A stretch of 18,045 nt of DNA from Roseovarius sp. UBA3070 (lineage in GTDB: Bacteria; Pseudomonadota; Alphaproteobacteria; Rhodobacterales; Rhodobacteraceae). The notes beneath the pieces were generated by a model. It was not told the origin of the DNA. It ran no database searches and worked only from the letters and a program-made list of their open reading frames with translations. How positions within the stretch are numbered: position 1 is the stretch's first letter; each line of letters starts with the position of its first letter. Position numbers and translations under genes: made by a program. The stretch lies in assembly GCA_002366775.1 (NCBI GenBank), contig DFBW01000156.1, forward strand, positions 1,947 to 19,991, written 5' to 3'. Below, in pieces: positions 1-6,725 of this stretch.

Positions 1-144
1 GATTTATCGTGCCGGGTAGTATGGCGCGGCATAATGGGCAGCGTCACTGTCGCACCAGAGCCGAGTTCGAATGCGCCTGACAGCACCGACGGGCAACCTA
101 GAGTTGGTGTACGGGCCGGGTTGATGTGGGATGTGGCCGCATGA
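1..144 (+). other. Possible 3' end of an upstream gene, unrecognised
   Basis: The first plus-strand frame is open from the window edge to a TGA at 142-144 (47 codons, ending Met-Trp-Asp-Val-Ala-Ala). If real, it is the C-terminus of a gene that starts outside the window and converges on the solute-binding protein gene. I recognise no family in it, and an open frame of this length can occur by chance. Bases 145-185 show nothing I can name. Confidence 0.15.
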
Positions 145-185
145 TCAAAACGCCACAATCGTTACTGTCCCCAGCCCTCAGACAC

Positions 186-219
186 AAAAAAAGGGTCGCC
201 GACAAGATGGCGGCGACCC
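186..219 (-). terminator. Rho-independent terminator of the solute-binding protein gene
   Basis: A perfect 9-bp inverted repeat, GGGTCGCCG at 193-201 and CGGCGACCC at 211-219, encloses a 9-nt loop. On the minus strand the stem is followed directly by seven T (the A run at 186-192). It begins 19 bases beyond the TGA of the minus-strand binding-protein gene, the expected place for an intrinsic terminator. The plus-strand side has no comparable T run, so it acts mainly on minus-strand transcription. Confidence 0.9.
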
Positions 220-238
220 ATTGTTTTGGAGTTCGTGA

Positions 239-1408
239 TCAGGGTTTGTATTTTGTCGGATCAGCTGGGTTCACGAAGAACTGGTCAAGATATTCAGCGG
301 ATGCCCAAACATCTCCGCCCATATTCAACCAGTTGCCTGCAGTCTCGTCGCAGTCCTCTGGCAGCAACTCCATGACTTCTTCGTGGGTCACGACTACGGG
401 ATCGACCAGGATTGACTGCACTTTGGGACCTTGACCTTGCAAGGTGCGCATCATGACGTCGAAACTCAGCTCGATATCATCACCCGGAGGCCATGTTTGC
501 ACGGCGCTGGCGATGAGATCGGGGTTTTTGCGCCATGTGCACAACGCCCCAAGTTCGCCACCAACGGCGATCTTTACACCTTCGCGTCCGGACTGATTTA
601 CAGCACGGATGACACCCATCTCAGCGGCAGATTGAACAATGATTCCATCGAGTTTACCGGGATGGGTCGCGATCCATTTCTGCACCTCGCCTTGGGCGAT
701 TTGATCGGTCCACATGCCCGCAATAGATCCTACGACCTTGATGTCTGGCGCGGTCGCGAGACCCGCTTTGATGCCACGATCCTGACTGTCAGACGTGGAC
801 GTGCCGGGAATGCCTTCAACGACCAGAACATTGCCCTTACCGCCCAGCTCTTCAGCCATGCGTTTGCCAATCTCAAACCCGGCCGCCTGGAAGTTGACCG
901 ACGTGTTGAGAACGGTGGGTTCGGTCACATAACCGGTGAACGAAAAGGTGGGAACACCTTGATCATATGCGTATTTGACCGTCGCGTTCAAAGCTGTCGG
1001 GTTTGAACAGCAAATGACAATGGCATCCACACCCTGATCAACCAATTGACGCATCTGCTGGATCTGTGTTGCATCGTCGAGGTTTGACTGCGTGATCACA
1101 ACTTCGCTGACCATACCCAGTTCCTGCCACTTGGGAATAACCACAGTTTGCAAATGGTCCATCGCGCCCGCGCGCCATGTGTTCCCGGCATAAGTCGAAG
1201 CATAGCCGATCTTCCAGGGGGGTGGGTTTTTGGCGACAAAATCCCTCAGTGAGCTTGCACCAATCGGTTGTGCGGGGTCAATCATTTCGGGATTGTAAAG
1301 ACGTTCGACGACATCGGCGCCGATCTCGTCCAAGCCTTCAGCCTGAGCGGCGAACACCCCAAGGCTCACCGCGAATGCGGCAAGGGCCGTTCTTCCAAGA
1401 AGTTTCAT
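239..1408 (-). CDS. Periplasmic sugar-type ABC transporter substrate-binding protein
   Basis: A 389-residue exported solute-binding protein of the RbsB/periplasmic-binding-protein type. The N-terminus is a typical Sec signal peptide (Met-Lys-Leu, a hydrophobic Ala/Val/Leu core, probable cleavage after Ala-Gln-Ala near residue 23). The mature part has the two-lobe pattern of the family: an IGYASTYAGNTWRAGAM segment near residue 67, a QMRQLVDQGVDAIVI segment near residue 118, and a GKGNVLVVEGIPGTSTS segment near 191. The ATG at 1408 follows AGGAGAATACA, a good ribosome site. The gene is on the opposite strand from the ATPase and permeases but is the only binding protein seen, so it is the likely partner of that importer. 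The ligand is not readable; the class takes sugars and other small polar molecules. It ends before a strong terminator, so the lactonase gene upstream may be co-transcribed with it. Confidence 0.9.
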   Translation of the reverse strand: MKLLGRTALAAFAVSLGVFAAQAEGLDEIGADVVERLYNPEMIDPAQPIGASSLRDFVAKNPPPWKIGYASTYAGNTWRAGAMDHLQTVVIPKWQELGMVSEVVITQSNLDDATQIQQMRQLVDQGVDAIVICCSNPTALNATVKYAYDQGVPTFSFTGYVTEPTVLNTSVNFQAAGFEIGKRMAEELGGKGNVLVVEGIPGTSTSDSQDRGIKAGLATAPDIKVVGSIAGMWTDQIAQGEVQKWIATHPGKLDGIIVQSAAEMGVIRAVNQSGREGVKIAVGGELGALCTWRKNPDLIASAVQTWPPGDDIELSFDVMMRTLQGQGPKVQSILVDPVVVTHEEVMELLPEDCDETAGNWLNMGGDVWASAEYLDQFFVNPADPTKYKP

Positions 1409-1514
1409 TGTATTCTCCTGTTGTTATTCAATTATTTGGATTTTCTTTGTCGTTCGGTCTTCTAACTTCCTCTCGTTGGCAATCCCCAATGTTGTTGACT
1501 GGGTTGATCCGATA

Positions 1515-2453
1515 TCAGTCATAAAAATCGTAAGGTGCTTTGGCGAAGTTCTTCCAATTGTCCGGGTCATGGCCGGTCACAACCATTGCATTGGTGTCCT
1601 CGGCAATGCGTCGCAGTTTTGCGACCGAATCTGCAGCATCCGAGGCAGAAACCAACAGCCCGGGGAGCGCCTTGTTTTCCCAGTGGTCAAGGGTGTAGGC
1701 GGCGTCAACAGTTAACAAAACCGGGCCGGTGCCTGGCAGGTTCACCAAGAACGATTGGTGACCCGGCGAATGTCCGGGAGTGAAGATCGTTTTGATGGTG
1801 CCATCCCCAAAGAGATCGAAGCCATCACTGTATTCGCCTGACAGAAATTTCCAGTTCAATCCCGGGCGGTCAAAATCGGCCCGGATATACGCTGCGGCGG
1901 AAAACCAATGGGGATCAAAGGCATATTCGTACTCCACACGCTGGCAGATGACCTGAGCATTGGGGAAATGGCCAAGCGCGCCAGTATGATCGAGGTGCAG
2001 ATGCGACTGAAGCACATAGCGAACGGAATTCGGGTCAACACCAACAGATCTGCATTGATCGGCGCAATTTTCTGAGACATCCATGACGGGATCATAGGCA
2101 TCAACAATATCGCCCCAGTGAGCGCGCGGATCGATGGCAGCTTCCACCGCATTACCGCCATCAATCACCACGTTTCCGTCCGGATGTTTGATCAAAAACC
2201 ACGGGATCGGAATCTCGAAATCATCTTCGCTCTGGTTCATTTTGATGTACTTGGTCTTGGTCCGGATCGTCCCGGTCTGGAACATGTGAAGTTCGATGCC
2301 GGTGCTGCGCCCAGATCTTCGATGCGACCCTGAAACGGGCGTGATTCGCTGGTTTTCTGCCAGGCTGGAAAGCCGTGGTTCACTTCTTAGCGCTGACCCC
2401 GGTGGACGACTTTCAATCCGTCGGCCATTGTCATCAAACTTGAAAACTTTCAC
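1515..2453 (-). CDS. Metallo-beta-lactamase-fold lactonase, AHL-lactonase-like
   Basis: A 312-residue MBL-fold hydrolase resembling the N-acyl-homoserine lactonase (AttM/AiiA) group. The metal ligands are visible: His-Leu-His-Leu-Asp-His at 151-156, His228 in Pro-Gly-His-Ser-Pro-Gly-His, Asp250 and His295. The family's segment with Pro-Trp-Phe-Leu-Ile before Val-Ile-Asp-Gly-Gly is at about 84-100. The start is taken as GTG at 2453 because GAGG lies eight bases upstream. This gives about 56 residues before the usual family start near Met57 (Met-Phe-Gln-Thr-Gly), so the N-terminus is longer than in classical AiiA/AttM. It probably opens a lactone in the cytoplasm (no signal peptide). The neighbouring uptake system and dehydrogenases suggest catabolism of a lactone or ester rather than quorum quenching, but that is inference. 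It lies 106 bases upstream of the binding-protein gene on the same strand and is likely co-transcribed. Confidence 0.85.
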   Translation of the reverse strand: MKVFKFDDNGRRIESRPPGSALRSEPRLSSLAENQRITPVSGSHRRSGRSTGIELHMFQTGTIRTKTKYIKMNQSEDDFEIPIPWFLIKHPDGNVVIDGGNAVEAAIDPRAHWGDIVDAYDPVMDVSENCADQCRSVGVDPNSVRYVLQSHLHLDHTGALGHFPNAQVICQRVEYEYAFDPHWFSAAAYIRADFDRPGLNWKFLSGEYSDGFDLFGDGTIKTIFTPGHSPGHQSFLVNLPGTGPVLLTVDAAYTLDHWENKALPGLLVSASDAADSVAKLRRIAEDTNAMVVTGHDPDNWKNFAKAPYDFYD

Positions 2454-2960
2454 TTGTTTTTCCTCAGTATTTTATCGCAATTTCATTCGTTTAACCTAGT
2501 TTTTACGCCCGATTTTGGCGCTCAAAAGGCCGATAGATTCGCCGCGACTTTGGCACAGATTTTTGGAAAGGCAAACTTTGACCTGCTTTGGCGGGATATG
2601 TTTTCGCAAATACAACCAATGGGTGTGGGGGCATTTCTCAGGATCATATCAGGCGCAAAAAGAGTGGCCGGAGAGCTTTTCAAAAGACAAGTTTACGACA
2701 GATCTGCCAACAAAAAGATGGGGCACTTTTTCCGCCGTTTCTATGTGTGTTGCAGCAATGGTCTTGCCGACCAAAACAGGATGATCCAACGTCGGCTAGA
2801 GCTGCTCTGCGCCGACCCACATGCGGTCTTGAACCAGTTTATTGACCACCGAGACACGCCGATCAGAAACCGCTCTTGAAAGAAGCCCGTTCTAAATTAA
2901 TGCGTTATAGGGCACATAGGTTTTTGTTTTTGTTAACTGTTCATACTCCGCTAGCTTTTC

Positions 2961-3000
2961 GATATAACGAAGTCGAATCAGATATGACGAAGCCGATTCA
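2961..3000. repeat. Tandem 20-bp direct repeat, probable regulator-binding site
   Basis: GATATAACGAAGTCGAATCA (2961-2980) is followed at once by GATATGACGAAGCCGATTCA (2981-3000), with 17 of 20 positions identical. The first unit and the base pair before it also form a small inverted repeat, TTCG-N6-CGAA (2959-2972). The repeat ends 90 bases before the ATPase start. Two helically phased copies (20 bp, about two turns) are what a dimeric transcription factor controlling this operon would need. No regulator gene is in the window. Confidence 0.55.
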
Positions 3001-3026
3001 ACGGCTCGCTTATGGGGGGATATAAG

Positions 3027-3086
3027 ATGAAAGCATCACCAGATGGGTGCGCTATAGCGGCCAACAAAGTTTCGGTGAACATCTGA
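3027..3086 (+). CDS. Possible 19-residue leader ORF ahead of the ATPase gene
   Basis: ATG at 3027 follows a strong purine run (GGGGGG at 3015-3020, about six bases of spacing) and opens a 19-codon frame ending in TGA at 3084-3086. The ATPase ATG at 3090 is three bases later and in the same frame, and has only a weak GAAGA before it. The arrangement suggests that ribosomes load at the leader and re-initiate at the ATPase. TGA readthrough would instead give an N-terminally extended ATPase. The peptide resembles nothing I know, and it could be chance. Confidence 0.35.
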   Translation: MKASPDGCAIAANKVSVNI

Positions 3087-3089
3087 AGA

Positions 3090-5249
3090 ATGTCGGGTGT
3101 CGCTGCGGATATCATCGACGTCAGAAAGACGTTCGGACCGACAGTCGCGTTGGAACGGGTCAGCTTGCGCGCCTATGAAGGTGAGGTTCACGCGATCATC
3201 GGTGGCAACGGGTCGGGTAAGTCGACGCTGGCCAAAGTGATTTCAGGGGTGTTGGTCCCTGACCGTGGGCAGGTTTCGATCTTCGGTAAAAGCGCGACGA
3301 CGCCATCAGAATCCAAGGCGCTTGGTATTGCCAATGTCTATCAGGAGGTATTGGTCGCTGATGAATGTTCTGTTCTCGACAATCTGTTTTTGGGTGCTGA
3401 TGGGCTGGTAGGGGCCGCAGAACCGTATGAGGTTCGATATGAACAGGCCGCCAAGATCATGGCGGATCTTTTGGGGTTCGACCTTGATCCTTCGGCTATC
3501 GTGGGCGATCTGCCTTTGTCGGTCAAACAATGGATCACCATTGCACGCGGCATGCTGACCAACCCTCGGGTGCTTATCCTTGACGAAAGTTCGGCCGCGC
3601 TGGATTTTGAGTCGACGGAACGATTGTTTACCAAAATCCGCGAAATGACAGCACGGGGCTGTGCGATTTTCATTGTGACACACCGGATCGCGGAGCTTGT
3701 GCGCATTGCTGATCGCGCCACTGTTTTGCGTGATGGCGTTTCAGTCGGAACCCTGAGCAAGGAAGAGATCACCGAAGAGAGCATCCTGCATCTGATCGCG
3801 GGGCCGGAACGGGAACGTGCGCAAACTGGCAATGCGCCTGTCACGCGCTCAAGTGACCGCCCGGTTTTGCGCATGGAAGAGGTCCGCGTCTGGCCTGACA
3901 CCCATCCCTTCCGCTTTGAGCTATATCCCGGCGAAGTGGTTGGCGTAACCGGACTTGACGGTCAGGGGCAGTCTGAGTTCGTAAGCGCCATCGCAGGCGT
4001 GTCCGGATTGGACAGCGGCACGATACATATTGTGCGCGATCAGGTGGCAGAGCCGATCACCGGACTGCAATCGGCGCGCGAATGCGGGATCGGCTATGTA
4101 TCGGGTGACCGCAAAAAGGAAGGCATCTTTCCCAACCTGTCGATATTCGAGAACATGTGTGTTTCGATCTATGGCGATTACTCAACCGGCGGCGCGATCA
4201 AACTGGTCGACAAGGCCAAGCTGACGCCAATTTTCGCGCATGAAGCCGATAAACTGGCAACCAAGATGGGCGATCCGGGCGATCTGATCACCTCACTGTC
4301 GGGCGGCAATCAGCAAAAAGTACTGATCGCCCGCTCATTTGCTGAGCGCCCGGGCATTCTTGTGCTGAATGACCCCGCGCGCGGTATCGACATTGGGGCC
4401 AAGCTGGATCTGTATCGTAACCTGCGTGCCTTTGCGGCGCAGGGACGTGCAGTTGTGTTCCTGTCCTCCGAGATTGAGGAGTTCATGGATCTGTGCAACC
4501 GGGTTCTGGTGTTTCGTGGGGGCGTGATTTCATCGACATTTGAACCGCCCTATGATGGCCACGTCATACTGAACGCCACTTTTGGGCGCAAAGCAGATGC
4601 ACGGATGCCGGGCGAGGATGCGCATGTGCAGACAGCGGATAGCCAGCGCATCAGTTTCGACGAAGGTCGCCCCGTGTCGGACAAAGAGCGGGTCTTGCCC
4701 ACCATCAACCGGAGACTGAAAATGAACCAATCAGGCTTTTTGCTGACGGCCCCAGATATTGCGCAGGGCAGCATCATTCCGGATCGTTTTACAGAAAAGA
4801 ACATTCTGTCACCCGCTTTGGAATGGGAAAACGTGCCCAAAGACACGCAGAGCTTTGCATTGTCGATCACTGATCCCGATCTGCCTGAGGAGTTCGATTT
4901 CCCCCGCAGTTTCGCCCATTGGCTGGTCTACAACATCCCAGCGGATGCCCGGCATCTGGCCGAGGGTGCCTCAATGAGCGGGATGATGCCCTCGGGGGCA
5001 CAGGAACTGAATTCTGATTTTGTCACATTTGGCATTCCGGGTTTCGGGCGTGGCTATGGCGGCCCCTGGCCACCGGATGCAGCCCATCGGTATGTCTTTA
5101 CACTCTATGCGCTAAAATCCCGGACACTTGATCTGGGTGGTGATGCCGATCTGCCGGCCTTTGCCAAGGCAGTTCTTCCCGTAACTATTGACCACACAAG
5201 TTTCACCGCGACATATGGCCCGGCTAAAACGCCACTGCCAGCAGCTTGA
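3090..5249 (+). CDS. RbsA-type sugar ABC ATPase fused to a C-terminal PEBP (YbhB/YbcL) domain
   Basis: A 719-residue cytoplasmic protein in two parts. Residues 1 to about 500 are the double-ATPase energy subunit of a ribose/galactose-type importer. NBD1 has Walker A GGNGSGKST (38-46), a divergent signature LSVKQ (143-147), Walker B VLILDE (161-166) and switch His198. NBD2 has a degenerate Walker A, GLDGQGQSE (288-296), a canonical LSGGNQQK (403-410), and an unusual Walker B reading VLND (425-428) where LDE is usual. Such ATPases normally stop near residue 500. Here a linker of about 45 residues leads to a complete phosphatidylethanolamine-binding-protein-like domain (about 545-712). That domain carries DPDLP (595-599), FAHWLVYNIP (608-617), GYGGPWPP (655-662) and HRYVFTLYAL (666-675), the ligand-site motifs of the bacterial YbhB/YbcL family. 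It heads the operon and partners the two permeases downstream. Its start has a weak ribosome site. The fusion role is unknown: a regulatory or ligand-binding tail, or a free PEBP made from an internal start. Confidence 0.9.
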   Translation: MSGVAADIIDVRKTFGPTVALERVSLRAYEGEVHAIIGGNGSGKSTLAKVISGVLVPDRGQVSIFGKSATTPSESKALGIANVYQEVLVADECSVLDNLFLGADGLVGAAEPYEVRYEQAAKIMADLLGFDLDPSAIVGDLPLSVKQWITIARGMLTNPRVLILDESSAALDFESTERLFTKIREMTARGCAIFIVTHRIAELVRIADRATVLRDGVSVGTLSKEEITEESILHLIAGPERERAQTGNAPVTRSSDRPVLRMEEVRVWPDTHPFRFELYPGEVVGVTGLDGQGQSEFVSAIAGVSGLDSGTIHIVRDQVAEPITGLQSARECGIGYVSGDRKKEGIFPNLSIFENMCVSIYGDYSTGGAIKLVDKAKLTPIFAHEADKLATKMGDPGDLITSLSGGNQQKVLIARSFAERPGILVLNDPARGIDIGAKLDLYRNLRAFAAQGRAVVFLSSEIEEFMDLCNRVLVFRGGVISSTFEPPYDGHVILNATFGRKADARMPGEDAHVQTADSQRISFDEGRPVSDKERVLPTINRRLKMNQSGFLLTAPDIAQGSIIPDRFTEKNILSPALEWENVPKDTQSFALSITDPDLPEEFDFPRSFAHWLVYNIPADARHLAEGASMSGMMPSGAQELNSDFVTFGIPGFGRGYGGPWPPDAAHRYVFTLYALKSRTLDLGGDADLPAFAKAVLPVTIDHTSFTATYGPAKTPLPAA
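4711..4724 (+). promoter_or_regulatory. Internal ribosome site and ATG at the PEBP domain boundary
   Basis: GGAG at 4711-4714, seven bases of spacing, then ATG at 4722-4724, in frame with the ATPase gene at residue 545. It lies exactly at the junction between the linker and the PEBP domain. Translation from here would give a 175-residue stand-alone YbhB/YbcL-type protein, close to the normal length of that family. The site may be a relic of a once separate gene joined by loss of a stop codon, or an active second start. Sequence alone does not decide this. Confidence 0.5.
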
Positions 5250-5265
5250 ACAACAGGAGATTAGA

Positions 5266-5670
5266 ATGAGTAGTTATGGCGGCAAAAGGGCCTTTGACCT
5301 TGAGTGGGTCGAACGTTGGGCCCGCCGGGTCAACGAAGACAGAGTGCTTCCGAAAATCGCAAAGTTCTTTGACGCACGTTTTGTGCTGGGTGTCGACGAC
5401 ACGGATTACTTGCTCGAGGTTAGCAAGGGCAAGATCGAAAAGATTGCTGAAGGTTTGGAGCCCTCAGATTTCGGGTATGAATTCGCATTGCGCGCCCCCG
5501 CATCGGCCTGGGGTAAATTCAGCCAGAAAACGCCACCACCGATGTTCAATGACATCTGGGCCATGGCACATCCGCTTCATCGTCAGTTGCATATCGAAGG
5601 CAATCAGTTGACATTTTGGCAGAATATGCGGGCGATGCACTGGATGCTGTCGCTGATGCGTGAAGTCTGA
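5266..5670 (+). CDS. Small SCP2-like (sterol carrier protein 2 fold) protein
   Basis: A 134-residue soluble protein with no signal peptide. The central hydrophobic strand pattern (FVLGVDDTDYLLEVSKGKIEKI, near 39-60, then FALRAPASAWGKF near 73-85) and the C-terminal helix (FWQNMRAMHWMLSLMRE) resemble SCP2/sterol-transfer domains, which hold lipids or acyl chains in a hydrophobic tunnel. The similarity is by pattern only. The start at 5266 is preferred over an upstream ATG because AGGAG lies eight bases before it, and the upstream start would overlap the ATPase gene. It sits 16 bases after the PEBP domain and 11 before the hydrolase, so it is in the same transcript. A role in carrying or presenting a hydrophobic substrate to the hydrolase is plausible but inferred. 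Confidence 0.65.
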   Translation: MSSYGGKRAFDLEWVERWARRVNEDRVLPKIAKFFDARFVLGVDDTDYLLEVSKGKIEKIAEGLEPSDFGYEFALRAPASAWGKFSQKTPPPMFNDIWAMAHPLHRQLHIEGNQLTFWQNMRAMHWMLSLMREV

Positions 5671-5681
5671 GGAGACCGGGA

Positions 5682-6635
5682 ATGAACAAGCACGATCCAA
5701 TCATCGGTCGCTATGTCTATGTGACGTGTCAGGGTAAGACCTATCGGACCTTTTACGAAGAAGCGGGCGAGGGCATTCCGTTGGTTTGCCTGCACACCGC
5801 CGGGGCCGACGGGCGCGAATACCGCCATCAGCTCTGTGACAGCGATATCACCGCGAATTTCCGGGTCATCGCGTTTGACCTGCCCCGTCATGGCAAATCC
5901 AATCCGCCTGCCGGGTGGCACATGGAAGAAGAAGAATACAAACTGACCACCAGTTTCTATTCGGAGTTCATTGTAGAGTTCTGCCGGGCGCTTGAACTGT
6001 CCAAGCCGGCCATCATGGGCCAATCCATGGGCGGCAATATCTGTCTTGATCTGGCCTTGCGCTATGAGAATGATTTTTCCGCGCTGATCGCGCTGGAGGG
6101 GTGTGACCATAGTCCCGGCTGGCATATAGACCCGCTGCATCATCCCCATATCCACGGCGGTGAAGCTGTTGCGACCTCGATATTTGGCCTGATGGCCCCT
6201 GACAGCCCAGATGAGTATCGCTGGGAAACCTGGTGGTACTATTCCCAAGGTGGTCCCGGTATCTTTAAGGGCGATCTTTTCTATTACTCGGTTGATTCCG
6301 ATATGCGCGACAAGGTGCACAAGATTTCGGGCAAAGTGCCGATCTATTTCCTGACCGGGGAATATGATTTTGCCTGCACGCCCGAAATGACCCAACGCAC
6401 GGCTGAAAAGGTGAAAAATTCCGAGGTCGTGATCTTTGGCGGCGGTCATTTCCCAACATCAGAGGACCCCGACAAGTTCAAAGAGGTCATAACCCCTGTG
6501 TTGAAAAAGATCGTTCAGAATGATCCTGAACGCCGCGGCAGCAACACGCGTGACTGGTCCGATCAGGGCGCAGCAGACGGCAAAGGCAATCACAACGCCA
6601 AACGGCCCGACGGGCGGCGAACGGTCACGCTGTGA
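5682..6635 (+). CDS. Alpha/beta hydrolase
   Basis: A 317-residue cytoplasmic alpha/beta-hydrolase. The nucleophile elbow is Gly-Gln-Ser-Met-Gly-Gly with Ser115. The acid is probably Asp229 (GEYDFACTPE) and the base His256 (GGGHFPTSEDP). The oxyanion-hole strand is VCLHTAGADG at 35-44. A Trp/His-rich cap lies between about 135 and 200, as in esterases and carbon-carbon hydrolases. GGAG directly after the stop of the SCP2-like gene, seven bases from the ATG, serves as ribosome site. The catalytic fold ends near residue 278. The last 40 residues are Arg, Gly, Asp and Asn-rich and unlike the family, possibly a frameshifted or newly acquired tail. The substrate is probably an ester, lactone or other acyl compound brought in by the importer and cannot be specified. 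Confidence 0.88.
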   Translation: MNKHDPIIGRYVYVTCQGKTYRTFYEEAGEGIPLVCLHTAGADGREYRHQLCDSDITANFRVIAFDLPRHGKSNPPAGWHMEEEEYKLTTSFYSEFIVEFCRALELSKPAIMGQSMGGNICLDLALRYENDFSALIALEGCDHSPGWHIDPLHHPHIHGGEAVATSIFGLMAPDSPDEYRWETWWYYSQGGPGIFKGDLFYYSVDSDMRDKVHKISGKVPIYFLTGEYDFACTPEMTQRTAEKVKNSEVVIFGGGHFPTSEDPDKFKEVITPVLKKIVQNDPERRGSNTRDWSDQGAADGKGNHNAKRPDGRRTVTL

Positions 6636-6725
6636 TGCCCGGCGCCTAACACTTTGAAACGGACCTTTCCGGGATCGCCGGTGAGGTCACTCATCTGAAC
6701 AAATTGCCAAGAAATCTCGTTACTT

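Larger units (their letters stand above)
2454..3089. other. Divergent intergenic region (about 636 bases)
   Basis: This region lies between the divergent lactonase and ATPase genes and must hold both promoters. Plus-strand frames are open from 2454, 2515 and 2588 (141, 89 and 85 codons), but they overlap each other, lack good ribosome sites and resemble no family I know. A minus-strand frame over about 2500-2870 has protein-like stretches broken by stops, so a decayed gene is possible but unproven. The right third (about 2895-2970) is AT-rich. It contains the tandem 20-bp repeat and the small leader ORF listed separately. I cannot assign promoter boxes with confidence. Confidence 0.5.

Noticed and set aside
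431..1006. 191-codon plus-strand ORF over the solute-binding protein gene
   Set aside because: It is antisense to a clear binding protein with a signal peptide, has no ribosome site and has no recognisable motif.
2454..2879. 141-codon plus-strand ORF in the divergent gap
   Set aside because: It has no ribosome site, overlaps other open frames and shows no family resemblance. Kept only as part of the intergenic note.
5188..5265. Earlier ATG for the SCP2-like gene
   Set aside because: It would overlap the ATPase-PEBP gene; the ATG at 5266 has a strong AGGAG site.
5604..6449. 281-codon minus-strand ORF over the hydrolase
   Set aside because: Shadow of the alpha/beta hydrolase, which has the full catalytic triad on the plus strand.
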